A program made the translations under genes and the position numbers. Positions 54,755 to 63,659 of a stretch of DNA of 64,000 nucleotides are shown in pieces. Location: assembly GCA_946222285.1 (NCBI GenBank), contig CAMIIP010000001.1:62001-126000 (forward strand), in the 5' to 3' direction. Below the pieces are notes generated by a model. The model was given only the letters and a program-made list of their open reading frames with translations. It searched no databases and was not told the DNA's origin. Within the stretch, counting starts at the first letter, position 1; the number at the start of each line of letters is the position of its first letter. Origin of the DNA: an uncultured Rothia sp. Lineage in GTDB: Bacteria; Actinomycetota; Actinomycetes; Actinomycetales; Micrococcaceae.

Positions 54755-55675
54755 TTATGACTCTTCTTTGAGTTTTTGGAAGACCGCATGGGCGATAGCA
54801 AGGTCTTCCCAGCCCATACCAGAGAACTTGAAGATAATGGGACTCTCCCGGTTTAGTGAGGCATTTCCCAGGATGACATCACGCATATTCACGGTGTGCT
54901 CATAGCTGAGTTTTCCTTCTTCAACCGCTTGGATAATATCTCCACATTCGCGTTCAGCGGTAGCTCGATCTTCCAAAATCACCTGGGAGCGAGCCATCAG
55001 TTCCCCATCGACTTCGCGGGCTGTAGGTGTGTGGGAGCCGAGAGCTACAATAACGGCGTTATCGCGCACATCGTCTGTAAAGAGGATGGGGTTCTGCGCG
55101 CTGGTGGCGCAAATAATTAGTTCTGCTTCAGCGAGTGCTCTCTTGGCTGGATCAGAATTTGACTCAACCCAGTTTTCTAGGTCTTGAGGCTGGGTACGGG
55201 AGAGGTAGGTGATATGGATGGGGCGGGTCTGCTCTAGAGCGCTCTGGAGGGTTTCTTCGTGATGCCTGCCTTGGGGTCCAGTTCCACAGATGACAACTTT
55301 TAGAGACTCTGCGGAATGATTGATAAAATCTAAGATTGTTGCCACCGATACTGCCGGGGTGCGCAACGAAGTGATGGCCGCGCCGTCCAAAATAGCAATG
55401 GGAGCCAGCGTGTGCCCCTCGAATAAAAGATACTGCCCCTGAATCATGGGGGTTCCTGTCTGCTCAGCATCCGGATTCATCGTGAGCACTTTGATACCCG
55501 CCATCTTCTGAGTTGAGGAAGGCATCAGAAGTAAATCGCCGCCACCTTGCAGGTTCAGGCTCTGCCGCACGGAGTCCTGAGCAGGGTCAAAATTACGGAG
55601 AGCATCACGAAGCGTTTGCACCGCTTGCGCCGGAGTGAGGGCTTGGAAAACTTCGCTGGCATTGATAATTTTCAT
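54755..55675 (-). CDS. Ornithine cyclodeaminase/mu-crystallin family protein
   Basis: 306 residues with the family pattern: MKIINASEVFQALTPAQAV, GGDLLLMPS, GIKVLTMNPD, ILDGAAITSLRTPAVSVA near residue 105, and a Rossmann loop VVICGTGPQGRHHEETLQSA. Members reduce or deaminate amino- or imino-acids (ornithine to proline, ketimine reduction, or siderophore and lantibiotic building blocks), so the true substrate is uncertain. It overlaps the upstream TPR gene by 4 nt, forming a two-gene operon whose upstream region contains a 16-bp palindrome. Confidence 0.85.
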   Translation of the reverse strand: MKIINASEVFQALTPAQAVQTLRDALRNFDPAQDSVRQSLNLQGGGDLLLMPSSTQKMAGIKVLTMNPDAEQTGTPMIQGQYLLFEGHTLAPIAILDGAAITSLRTPAVSVATILDFINHSAESLKVVICGTGPQGRHHEETLQSALEQTRPIHITYLSRTQPQDLENWVESNSDPAKRALAEAELIICATSAQNPILFTDDVRDNAVIVALGSHTPTAREVDGELMARSQVILEDRATAERECGDIIQAVEEGKLSYEHTVNMRDVILGNASLNRESPIIFKFSGMGWEDLAIAHAVFQKLKEES

Positions 55676-56538
55676 GCTTCTCCTTCAGAGTTAGATGCTC
55701 GCTCGGCACGTTCCTGGGCTAGTTTCACCGCCCGGTAATTAACCTTGGCGCGCAGAGCATCACGCCGCAAACCGTTTTCTTGAAAGATATCTAGGGCTTG
55801 CTTAGCATGAACGACGGCGGAACTCAACGCATCCGCTTCAAATTCCACAGCGGCAAGCCCTTCTAAGCAGGATCCGATTTCCCAGGGGGCGTTAAGTGCT
55901 TGAAAAATTTCAAGAGCTTCGGAATAGAGCAGGCGTGCGGCATCGACATCATTTTCTACCTTCTCCAGGTAGGCAAGTTGCATGAGACCGGTGGCGCGGG
56001 AATGATCGCTAGCGCCGGATTCTACCTTGCCAAAGTAGTCTAGAGCTCGATGAAAAAGTGTGCGGGCTATCTCGAATTTTTCTTCACGCGCGTACATGCT
56101 GGCAGAAGTCAGAGCATTATTGCCAGCGCGTTCCCAGTTCTTCATGGAAGCAAAATCATCAGCGGCTTGAGCGAAAGAGCTCATAGCTTGCTGCGGTTGG
56201 GAGCAGGACATATAGAGCGAACCCAGGTTCTGTCGTTGTTCAGCAAGTTGCTCGGCGTGGCCGAGGCGGATAAAGGCCTCCAGTGCTTCTTCTGCAAAAG
56301 GGAGGGCGAACTCGTACATGCCGTTATTGCCGTAAGCGGCGGCAATCGCCGATGCTGCCATTGCTTCACCCTCAGGCTCTAAGACGGCGCGGAACTGTTT
56401 GAGAGAGGACTCAAAAACCGAGATAGCCCCGGGGAAATCTTGCATATCAAAGAGCTTGCGCCCATTTTCAAAGGATTCCCAGGCACGACCCAGCGGCGTG
56501 TGTGCAGGACGTATAACAGATCGCTGGTGCACGGGCAT
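55672..56538 (-). CDS. Tetratricopeptide-repeat protein
   Basis: 288 residues built almost wholly of helical repeats of TPR type; segments such as FALPFAEEALEAFIRLGH, QQAMSSFAQAADDFASMKNW and DAARLLYSEALEIFQALNAPWEIG recur about every 40 residues. No signal peptide or catalytic motif. It is probably a scaffold or regulator; its partner may be the coupled cyclodeaminase-like enzyme or an ATPase elsewhere. Strong ribosome site GGAGGAGAGGA just before ATG 56538, so the operon should be well translated. Confidence 0.8.
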   Translation of the reverse strand: MPVHQRSVIRPAHTPLGRAWESFENGRKLFDMQDFPGAISVFESSLKQFRAVLEPEGEAMAASAIAAAYGNNGMYEFALPFAEEALEAFIRLGHAEQLAEQRQNLGSLYMSCSQPQQAMSSFAQAADDFASMKNWERAGNNALTSASMYAREEKFEIARTLFHRALDYFGKVESGASDHSRATGLMQLAYLEKVENDVDAARLLYSEALEIFQALNAPWEIGSCLEGLAAVEFEADALSSAVVHAKQALDIFQENGLRRDALRAKVNYRAVKLAQERAERASNSEGEA

Positions 56539-56624
56539 TCCTCTCCTCCGGTGCTTGAAGCTTGTTTCTAGTTTAGTCGGTTCTAATGGGTAGGTTCTAG
56601 GGATACCATCATCTCCCTACTTAC

Positions 56625-56640
56625 CAATGAGCGCTCATTG
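56625..56640. promoter_or_regulatory. Perfect 16-bp palindrome upstream of the TPR gene
   Basis: CAATGAGCGCTCATTG is fully self-complementary and lies 87 nt before the TPR start. The core AATGAGCGCTCATT has the form of operators bound by TetR-family repressors in actinobacteria (from general knowledge). No TetR gene lies in the window. The 176-bp gap to rpe holds nothing else I can support. Confidence 0.5.
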
Positions 56641-56714
56641 AAAGCCTCAGCTCGGCAGAAATCGCCCCATATACAGCAAAATCGCACCGGATAAGCTCAC
56701 AGCCTTATATTTTT

Positions 56715-57377
56715 CTAGCTCTGGCTCTTCTGCCCCGCCGCTCTCAAAGCAGCAATCGCGGCAACCGGATCATCTGCGCCGTACACCGAAGAACCCGCCA
56801 CAAAAACATTGGCACCCGCCTCAGCCGCGCGAGTAATCGTTTCTTCAGTAATCCCACCGTCTACCTGAATTGCCAGCGGCGTATCCGAATCACGCAGAGC
56901 CTGAGCCGCACGTCGAATTTTGGGAAGGGTCACGTCCAAAAACTTCTGCCCGCCAAAACCCGGTTCCACCGTCATAATCAGGAGCATATCCAGCTCGGTC
57001 AGCATATCCAAGTAGGGCTCCACCGACGTTGCCGGACGAAGCGCCATACCCGCTTGAGCACCAGAGCCCCGCAGAGTACGCGCCAGTTTGATCGGAGCAA
57101 TCGCCGCCTCAGCATGAAAAGTCACCGACTCACACCCAATCTCAGCATACTGAGGCGCCCAACGGTCTGCATCTTCAATCATCAAATGCACATCAAAAGG
57201 CACCGGCGAAACCTCTCGCAAACGCTTTACCACCGGCAGACCCCAGGTTAGGTTGGGCACGAAATGATTATCCATAACATCAATATGCGCAGCATCGGCG
57301 GTTGAAATCGCCTCAAGCTCGGACTGCAAATTTGCAAAATCAGCGCTGAGAATTGAGGGATTAATCTGACAACTCAT
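56715..57377 (-). CDS. rpe: Ribulose-phosphate 3-epimerase
   Basis: Pentose phosphate pathway: interconverts ribulose-5-P and xylulose-5-P. 220 residues of TIM-barrel type: SILSADFANLQSELEAI at residue 8, HIDVMDNHFVPNLTWG (metal-binding His and Asp), VHLMIEDADRW, MTVEPGFGGQKFLDV, VDGGITEETI and VAGSSVYGADDP. It follows rsmB by 39 nt in the def-fmt-rsmB-rpe run. Confidence 0.96.
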   Translation of the reverse strand: MSCQINPSILSADFANLQSELEAISTADAAHIDVMDNHFVPNLTWGLPVVKRLREVSPVPFDVHLMIEDADRWAPQYAEIGCESVTFHAEAAIAPIKLARTLRGSGAQAGMALRPATSVEPYLDMLTELDMLLIMTVEPGFGGQKFLDVTLPKIRRAAQALRDSDTPLAIQVDGGITEETITRAAEAGANVFVAGSSVYGADDPVAAIAALRAAGQKSQS

Positions 57378-57416
57378 GGGATAACTCCATCTCTGAGAAA
57401 CAGCGGAACCTATTAT

Positions 57417-59069
57417 TTATTTCTTACGGAAGAGCGCAAAGAACATGGCATCTGTACCATGCACATGCGGCCAAAGCTGGGCGGTAGTCTGCTCAGGTCT
57501 CTTCTCATCGAGTGCATAAGCAATCTCTAGTTCACCGGTCAGTACCGACTCCCCGTCCGCATCTTTCAGCGCCGCATCACGTAGCGCTGCACCCGAATCA
57601 AGCAACTCTACCGCACCAGATTTAAGGATATCCAGCACAATATTCTGCGTTTCTGCCATATGCGGCGAACACGTCACATAAGCGATGAGACCGCCAGCAC
57701 GGGTTTGTTCTGCCGCCGCGTCAAAGAGCTCTTTCTGCAAGGTCAGTAACTCGGCAATATCGCGCGGACTCTTACGCCAGCGGGCTTCAGGACGACGACG
57801 CAACGCGCCCAACCCCGAACACGGCACATCCACCATTACCCGGTCAAAGAGCTGACCAGGCTCCATGCCCTGGGGCAGGAGGGACTGCTTCTGCACGGTA
57901 GATTCAATCTTTCGCCCATCGCCAGTCACTACTTTATATGTGCCCTCAGGTAATGGTTTGAGCGAAAGCTCCACGAGCTTAGCGCGATGTTTAGCCGATT
58001 CGTTAGCCAGCAAACGCGCACCGCGCTGTGCTCCCAGAGCACCCAGCAGAGCCGCTTTACCACCGGGGCCAGCACACAAATCAAGCCAGGCCCGGTCGGA
58101 GCCTTCCAAAGGCGCTTCGGCTAGGGCACGAGCCACCAGCTGCGAACCAACATCCTGCGCTCGTACTGTGCCCTCACACACCGAGTCCAGCCGGCCCAAA
58201 TCACCCGAAGAATACAGCGCCGACCCTTCAACCAAGGTGCCTTCTTCGGCACCGCGGTCCAAAGCCTCATCGAGAGAACCCACACCGGGCAACGCCACCA
58301 GATTCACCGTGGGTGCAGCATTGTTAGCATCGAGTAGAGACTCGATTTCGCTCGGATTACGCCCGTGCGCAGCAAGCGCCTGCCGGAAAGCACGAACCAC
58401 CCATGCAGGATGAGATTTAGAAAGAGCCAGACGGGTGTAATCATCTTTAGCATCTGCCTGAATAAGCTCCTGCCACTGCTCAGGGCTACGTTCGGAGACC
58501 CGGCGAAGCACCGCATTAATAAAGCCCGCAGGACCAGAACCAATCTCGGCTCGCGCCAACGAAACAGTGGAATCAAGAGCTGCGTGAGTAGGCACACGCA
58601 TAGCCAAAATCTGGTGAGCGCCCATGCGCAGCGCCGTCAGAATTTGTTTGCCGGTTTTTTCTAACGGACGATCCACACAGTGCGTCAAAATCGCATCGTA
58701 GGTTCCCTGATTGCGTAAGGTTCCATAGCAGAGTTCGGTGGCAAAACCCGCGTCGCGGTGATCTAAGTGATTGGCACGAATCGCCTTAGGCAGAACCAGG
58801 TTGGCATAAGAATCGTTGAGCACTACCGAATTAATGACCTGAAAGGCTGTCAACCGTGCAGGATCAGAACTACGACGGCGCTGACTCGGCGCCGATTGCG
58901 AAAAGTTGCGAGAACTCTGTGCCTGACGGTTACGTTCCCGACCTTTATCATTACGACGAGTCTCGCCACCACCGCCGCGCTTGGTCCGACCAGACGGCAT
59001 AGTACCCCGATCATTGCGGGAGTTTCGGTTACCTCCGCCGGAACGTCCGTTCCAGTTTTCTCCGCTCAT
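57417..59069 (-). CDS. rsmB: 16S rRNA m5C methyltransferase RsmB-like (NusB + NOL1/NOP2/sun)
   Basis: SAM-dependent methylation of a cytosine of 16S rRNA (C967 in E. coli). 550 residues: a disordered basic N-terminus (about 1-70, rich in Arg/Gly/Asn), an N-terminal NusB-like RNA-binding domain (about 70-205), then the catalytic domain with the SAM loop DLCAGPGGKAALLGALGA, VDVPCSGLGALRRRPEARWR with the catalytic Cys, and YVTCSPH with the second Cys. It overlaps fmt by 4 nt. Confidence 0.93.
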   Translation of the reverse strand: MSGENWNGRSGGGNRNSRNDRGTMPSGRTKRGGGGETRRNDKGRERNRQAQSSRNFSQSAPSQRRRSSDPARLTAFQVINSVVLNDSYANLVLPKAIRANHLDHRDAGFATELCYGTLRNQGTYDAILTHCVDRPLEKTGKQILTALRMGAHQILAMRVPTHAALDSTVSLARAEIGSGPAGFINAVLRRVSERSPEQWQELIQADAKDDYTRLALSKSHPAWVVRAFRQALAAHGRNPSEIESLLDANNAAPTVNLVALPGVGSLDEALDRGAEEGTLVEGSALYSSGDLGRLDSVCEGTVRAQDVGSQLVARALAEAPLEGSDRAWLDLCAGPGGKAALLGALGAQRGARLLANESAKHRAKLVELSLKPLPEGTYKVVTGDGRKIESTVQKQSLLPQGMEPGQLFDRVMVDVPCSGLGALRRRPEARWRKSPRDIAELLTLQKELFDAAAEQTRAGGLIAYVTCSPHMAETQNIVLDILKSGAVELLDSGAALRDAALKDADGESVLTGELEIAYALDEKRPEQTTAQLWPHVHGTDAMFFALFRKK

Positions 59070-60022
59070 GCCAGCACCACTTTCTGCTCATTCAGTGCAG
59101 AACCCAGGCCTCGTGCCCAGTCTGCGGCCTTCATCATCTTCTTACCGGCAGGCTGTACCTGCACTAATTCCAGCCATCCATCCGCGGTTTTGACATGCGG
59201 TTTTTTGTTGGCTATCCATACCGTACCGGGCACGGCGTCCGTTTCTGGCCCGCCGTCTTTTTCCACCTCGATGCTTAAAGGCGCAAGTGCCCCAATCTTG
59301 AAACGATGTCCCTCCCACTCACACCAAGCACCCGGCTCGGGCGTCACGCCCCGGTAAAGAGCAAGAACCTCATTCGATGGACGGTTCCACTCAATGCGCC
59401 CATCTGCCAGAGTCAGCTTGGCGGCATGACTTGCCTGCCCCATTTGAGGTATACCCTCATAGCCGGAGGCAATATCGGCAAAAGTTTCACTCAAAAGCGC
59501 ACCGCCACTTTGAGCCAAACGAAGCAGGATCTCGCCAGCAGTATCCGTAGCACTCACGTCCGTTGATTCCTCACGAAAAACCGGACCAGTATCAAGACCG
59601 ACCTCAATGCGGAAGGTGTTAGAAAAAATTTCATGAGCTCCTGCTATCAGCGCACGCTGCACCGGTGCTGCACCCCGCCAAGCAGGAAGCGAGGAGAAAT
59701 GCAGATTAATCCAGCCCTGCGGCAGTAAGTCCAACGCTTCTTGGGGCAAAATAGTGCCATAAGCAACCACCGCAGCGATATCAGCATCCAGCGTCGCTAC
59801 CTGTTGCGCGACATCCTCACTCCAAGAATTCGCCTTAATCACGGGCAGATTCAATTCCTGTGCCCGCTGCGCAACCGGCGACGGCGTCAAAACCCGCTTA
59901 CGCCCCTGTGGCGCGTCCTCGCGGGTCAGCACACCCACCATCTCATGCTCGGTCTCCAACAAAGCGTTGAGCGTTTCTACCGCCGCATCGGGAGTCCCAG
60001 CAAAAAGTACTCTAAAAGCCAT
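59066..60022 (-). CDS. fmt: Methionyl-tRNA formyltransferase
   Basis: Formylates initiator Met-tRNA using 10-formyl-THF, made by Fhs from the left end of the window. 318 residues: MAFRVLFAGTPDAAVETLNAL, the catalytic loop LHFSSLPAWRGAAPVQRAL (Asn/His/Asp triad region, about 105-125), and GEILLRLAQSG. The C-terminal anticodon-arm domain follows. The start overlaps the def stop by one base, the usual def-fmt pair. Confidence 0.95.
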   Translation of the reverse strand: MAFRVLFAGTPDAAVETLNALLETEHEMVGVLTREDAPQGRKRVLTPSPVAQRAQELNLPVIKANSWSEDVAQQVATLDADIAAVVAYGTILPQEALDLLPQGWINLHFSSLPAWRGAAPVQRALIAGAHEIFSNTFRIEVGLDTGPVFREESTDVSATDTAGEILLRLAQSGGALLSETFADIASGYEGIPQMGQASHAAKLTLADGRIEWNRPSNEVLALYRGVTPEPGAWCEWEGHRFKIGALAPLSIEVEKDGGPETDAVPGTVWIANKKPHVKTADGWLELVQVQPAGKKMMKAADWARGLGSALNEQKVVLA

Positions 60023-60582
60023 TACTTACCGCCCAATCCAAACGCTGAAGAAACTGCGCCGGCGCGATTGCCTTGTACGGCAGCAGAGACGTTCTTGTAA
60101 TCCGCTTGGCGAATAGCTTGCATAGCGGTTTTCTTTTCTTCGCCCCGTAAACGATCAATAAAAAGCGTTCCAAACAGGTGATCCGTCTCATGCTGAAGCA
60201 TGCGGGCAAAAAGCCCTTCACCCTCAATCACTAAAGGTTGGTTTTGGAAATCCACCCCACTCACTCGCGCCCAGTTTTTACGCGGAGTAGCAGAGGAAAT
60301 TCCCGGAACCGAGAGGCACCCTTCGCCGCCTTCTTGGTCTTCTTCACCTGTTTCTAATACCGGGTTGATGATATAGCCTTCACGATCATCAATATTTCCG
60401 AAGGTAAAAATCTTTTTGCTGATTCCAATTTGCGGTCCAGCCAGCCCTACGCCGTTGACCTCATACATGGTCTCCAGCATGTCATCGATAAGTTTTTTCA
60501 AACCATCATCAAAAACGGTGATGTTCTCACACTGGCTACGTAATACGGGATCTCCCACCGTGCGAACCGTCAAAATCGTCAT
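60022..60582 (-). CDS. def: Peptide deformylase
   Basis: Removes the formyl group from nascent proteins; metal enzyme. 186 residues. Motif 1 GVGLAGPQIGISKKI, motif 2 EGCLSVPGISSATPR (metal Cys) and motif 3 LQHETDHLFGTLFIDR (HExxH) are all intact. A C-terminal tail of about 25 residues (SAAVQGNRAGAVSSAFGLGG) is typical of actinobacterial forms. First gene of the def-fmt-rsmB-rpe run. Confidence 0.95.
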   Translation of the reverse strand: MTILTVRTVGDPVLRSQCENITVFDDGLKKLIDDMLETMYEVNGVGLAGPQIGISKKIFTFGNIDDREGYIINPVLETGEEDQEGGEGCLSVPGISSATPRKNWARVSGVDFQNQPLVIEGEGLFARMLQHETDHLFGTLFIDRLRGEEKKTAMQAIRQADYKNVSAAVQGNRAGAVSSAFGLGGK

Positions 60583-60630
60583 GAATCTTCTTTCCTGCAG
60601 AAAATCGTTGGTATCTCTAGTGTAGAAAAT

Positions 60631-61584
60631 TTAGGCACTCATTTCGCCAGATATACCCGGCGTATCCGTGGAAACGGCAACATTTGCGCGAATCGAAGCA
60701 GGCGGAGGAACAACCGGCATCAGCGCTTCGCAGTCATCTTCACCGAGCTGTTTGTTGTAATCCCATACTTTTTTCAGTGCACAGAATTTATACCAGTTTC
60801 GCTCTAGCACCTGAGGATTCGCCTGTTGCGCTACCACCTGAGTCTCCCCCAGGGCTACACCCATCAAAATCGGCGCCTGAGCATGTAGCCAAGGCTCCCA
60901 CCGCCCATTTTCGGCATCGACCAAAGCTTCTTCTGCTTTAACGCCAGCAACCAGCTGCATCACGACTTTGTGATCCAAGGGTTTAACTCGCCCTTTACGA
61001 TCAGTACCTTTAGTTTTATAGTCGATGATGCAGGTTCGCCCGGCGATTTCTGCTACCAGATCAAGCGTTCCCGCGTATCCAACGGTGCTATTCCAGATTG
61101 TCACCTCTGTAGCAAGCGGTTTGGGCTGAAATTGTTCCCACCACTCATCGAAACGATCTGCGTAGGCCTGCTCCCCAAAGCTAACCAGTAGTTCCCGCAT
61201 TTCTTCGACTTCGTGAGGCTTGCCCATAGCTCGTAAACCCACATGTTCAGCATAGTTGTGCACGCGGTCCCCGCGAGCTGCGGCGTCGTCCCTAAATCTT
61301 TCGCTGGCGTTGGCGGCATCGCGGATAATCGCAAATTTTAGCCCTGAGGAGGACGACGCGCGGTAGGAACGGTGATCTTCGAGAGCGGCTTTGGCTCCCA
61401 TATAGCCGTGCCAGCCGCCTAAGTTCCTTGCCTGCTGGCTAATCACAGTGGTAATAGAGGGAACTTCTAGCTCGCCGCCTATTTTGCGTGCATACATGCG
61501 ACCAAAGTCAGTGTTGGAGGCTAGCTGGGGTGATGTCAAAACTGCACCTTCACTTCTGCTCGCACAGGCGGGCTGGGGTTTCAA
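60631..61584 (-). CDS. PD-(D/E)XK nuclease-family protein
   Basis: Up to 317 residues from a TTG at 61584. The central SERFRDDAAARGDRVHNYAEHVG and the later GYAGTLDLVAEIAGRTCIIDYKTKG (residues ~165-190) have the D...DYK active site of PD-(D/E)XK/RecB-like nucleases. Such proteins are conserved in actinobacteria, with no firm role. The start is uncertain: TTG has only a weak GAAAG before it, and there are internal GTG/TTG options near residue 15. It lies 48 nt upstream of def, in the same direction, but whether they share a transcript is not clear. Confidence 0.72.
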   Translation of the reverse strand: MKPQPACASRSEGAVLTSPQLASNTDFGRMYARKIGGELEVPSITTVISQQARNLGGWHGYMGAKAALEDHRSYRASSSSGLKFAIIRDAANASERFRDDAAARGDRVHNYAEHVGLRAMGKPHEVEEMRELLVSFGEQAYADRFDEWWEQFQPKPLATEVTIWNSTVGYAGTLDLVAEIAGRTCIIDYKTKGTDRKGRVKPLDHKVVMQLVAGVKAEEALVDAENGRWEPWLHAQAPILMGVALGETQVVAQQANPQVLERNWYKFCALKKVWDYNKQLGEDDCEALMPVVPPPASIRANVAVSTDTPGISGEMSA

Positions 61585-61628
61585 TCTTCTTTCAGAATTT
61601 TACCGCTGAAATGGAGCGAGAATAAAAA

Positions 61629-61660
61629 TAAAGGGCTTCCGATTCTTCGGAAACCCTTTA
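61629..61660 (-). terminator. Intrinsic terminator of tRNA-Gly
   Basis: A stem of about 13 bp with one mismatch (61629-61642 with 61647-61660), followed on the minus strand by TTTATTTTT, directly after the tRNA-Gly gene. Confidence 0.85.
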
Positions 61661-61664
61661 TGTT

Positions 61665-61740
<76 letters not shown>

Positions 61741-61910
61741 GCAACGAAGAAATACTCTACACAGAGTAGAAAGAGAGTGCAAATTGAAATCAGTATTTTA
61801 GATGCGATATGAGACACACAGATTTATCTACCACCCCAGTCTCCAGCTTTCATGCTCCATCAATATTCGAGCCAGAGAATTTTAATGGAACCTCAAATAA
61901 CTTAAGCACA

Positions 61911-61938
61911 AAACCCGGCTGGATAACCAACCGGGTTT
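61911..61938 (-). terminator. Intrinsic terminator after tRNA-Val
   Basis: A 12-bp stem (61911-61922 with 61927-61938, one G-U) lies 6 nt after the tRNA-Val end; the minus-strand arm ends in GTTTTG. The 170 bp between it and the first tRNA-Gly shows nothing else. Confidence 0.7.
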
Positions 61939-61944
61939 TATCTG

Positions 61945-62016
61945 TGCGCGATACTGGGATCGAACCAGTGACCTCTTCCGTGTCAGGGAAGCGCGCTACC
62001 GCTGCGCCAATCGCGC
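61945..62016 (-). tRNA. tRNA-Val (anticodon GAC)
   Basis: Acceptor GCGCGAT/ATCGCGC, anticodon stem CTTCC/GGAAG with loop CTGACAC (GAC, reads GUC/GUU), T arm CACTGGTTCGATCCCAGTA. Discriminator A, no CCA encoded. Confidence 0.96.
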
Positions 62017-62042
62017 ATTAACAATAATAAATATTGTTTGCG

Positions 62043-62113
62043 AGGTGAGGACGGGATTTGAACCCGCGTTCACGGCTTTGCAGGCCGCTGCCTAACCACT
62101 CGACCACCTCACC
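62043..62113 (-). tRNA. tRNA-Cys (anticodon GCA)
   Basis: Acceptor GGTGAGG/CCTCACC, anticodon loop CTGCAAA (GCA), T arm CGCGGGTTCAAATCCCGT, discriminator T as expected for Cys. Lies 26 nt upstream of tRNA-Val. Confidence 0.96.
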
Positions 62114-62175
62114 GAGCCTTGCATAAAGCATAGGGCCTGTGCTTCAACTTCTTGAAAAATATGAAGCCACATGCG

Positions 62176-62248
<73 letters not shown>

Positions 62249-62450
62249 ATGCTGACCTTTTCAGGTAAATCATTCAGCCCTTGTTAGAACTGTTTGACCA
62301 ACAGGTAAATACTTTACACAGTTTCCCCTCCCCTGCCAAATCGAATTAGCAGAAGGGGGAAGCGTTGATTTTGCGCGGAAAATAGGCAGAAATTTGTTAA
62401 TGAACAGTAAACAAGTAGAAAAATTCTTTTATGCACTGAATCACAAATTT

Positions 62451-63512
62451 CTAGGCTCGCTCACCGGTTATTGCTTCACGGGCAAGTGCGGTCAGACGAG
62501 AGACAGCGCGAAAATATTTCTTTTGGTAACCGCCAACCATCATCTCTTCGGTGAATACCCGGTCGAAAGGAACACCGGAGGACACGATGGGAAGATCACG
62601 GTCGTAAAGACGATCCGCCAACACCACAAAGCGAAGAGCAATATCTTGGCGAGTAATCGGTTCAACATTTTTCCAGCAAATACCCTCTAGTTCAGCAACA
62701 AGCTGACGATAACGGGAGGGGTGAACTTGCGTAATGTGCTCCACCAAGGCAGAAAAATCATCTACAGCAATAACCGATTCGGTGGGGAACACCTGTTCAA
62801 CGGTGATTTCTTCCTCCCCCGGGGCAACAGGGGCAGGAGCAGCCTCGAGTCCACGGTGGCGGAAATCCTCACCATCCACTCTCAGAACATCGAACTGATC
62901 AGCAAGGACCTGAATTTCTCTCTTGAAATCCTGAGCGGCGAAACGCCCTTCCCCCAGGGCACCGGGCAGGGTGTTGGACGTGGCAACCAGCCGAACGCCG
63001 GCGTCAGAAAGCTCGCGCATCAGACGAGACATCAACACAGTATCGCCAGGATCATCCAGCTCAAACTCATCAATACAGACCAGCTTATACTGGCTAAGAG
63101 CATCAACGGTGTTACGGAAGCCCATAGCGCCCACCAAGTTAGTGTATTCCACGAAAGTACCGAATGCTTTAGGGCCTTCGACCGCGTGCCAGAGCGAAGC
63201 CAAAAGGTGAGTTTTGCCCACTCCGAAGCCACCATCCAAGTACATACCCCGTGCGGTAACAGTTTTCTTTTCTCCCCCGCCCCCAAAGAGACGAGAAAAG
63301 AATCCTCCACCGGCTGATTTACCCGATGAATCTATCGATACCGCCAGATTCTGTAAAGCCTCTACCGCAGCCGTTTGGGAAGGCTGGGCGGGATCTGGCC
63401 GGTAAGTATCGAACGAAACTTCACCAAATCGTTCTGAAGGTCGAAATCCTGCCAGCAGTTCCTGGGGAGAAACCTGCGGACGCCGGTCGGTGAGATGTAC
63501 AAAAGTAACCAC
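62451..63512 (-). CDS. zapE: ZapE/AFG1-family ATPase (cell division protein)
   Basis: 353 residues, cytoplasmic AAA-like P-loop ATPase. Walker A GGFGVGKTHLL near residues 94-104, Walker B LVCIDEFELDD near 144-154, then LVATSNTLPGALGEGRF, the sensor-1 segment of the AFG1 family. A poly-Gly/Ser stretch (SGKSAGGGFFSRLFGGGGE, residues ~63-81) is inserted before Walker A. In E. coli ZapE affects Z-ring constriction; the actinobacterial role is inferred. The start ATG 63512 has no near-consensus ribosome site. Divergent from ybaK. Confidence 0.9.
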   Translation of the reverse strand: MVTFVHLTDRRPQVSPQELLAGFRPSERFGEVSFDTYRPDPAQPSQTAAVEALQNLAVSIDSSGKSAGGGFFSRLFGGGGEKKTVTARGMYLDGGFGVGKTHLLASLWHAVEGPKAFGTFVEYTNLVGAMGFRNTVDALSQYKLVCIDEFELDDPGDTVLMSRLMRELSDAGVRLVATSNTLPGALGEGRFAAQDFKREIQVLADQFDVLRVDGEDFRHRGLEAAPAPVAPGEEEITVEQVFPTESVIAVDDFSALVEHITQVHPSRYRQLVAELEGICWKNVEPITRQDIALRFVVLADRLYDRDLPIVSSGVPFDRVFTEEMMVGGYQKKYFRAVSRLTALAREAITGERA

Positions 63513-63659
63513 GTGTGAGCTTCCTAGAGGATGTAAATGGATAGATTAAGGTTGTCCCCGAGACGTAAGTCTAAAGTCTAATGAACAGCTTTCCTAGTCT
63601 AGTGAATTCTAGGGGCTATGAGTACATTTGAAATAAATCCCTATTTTAGAAAGGCTGCC

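Noticed and set aside
61809..62021. 70-codon open frame across tRNA-Val
   Set aside because: It runs through a terminator and a tRNA on the opposite strand and encodes no recognisable domain.
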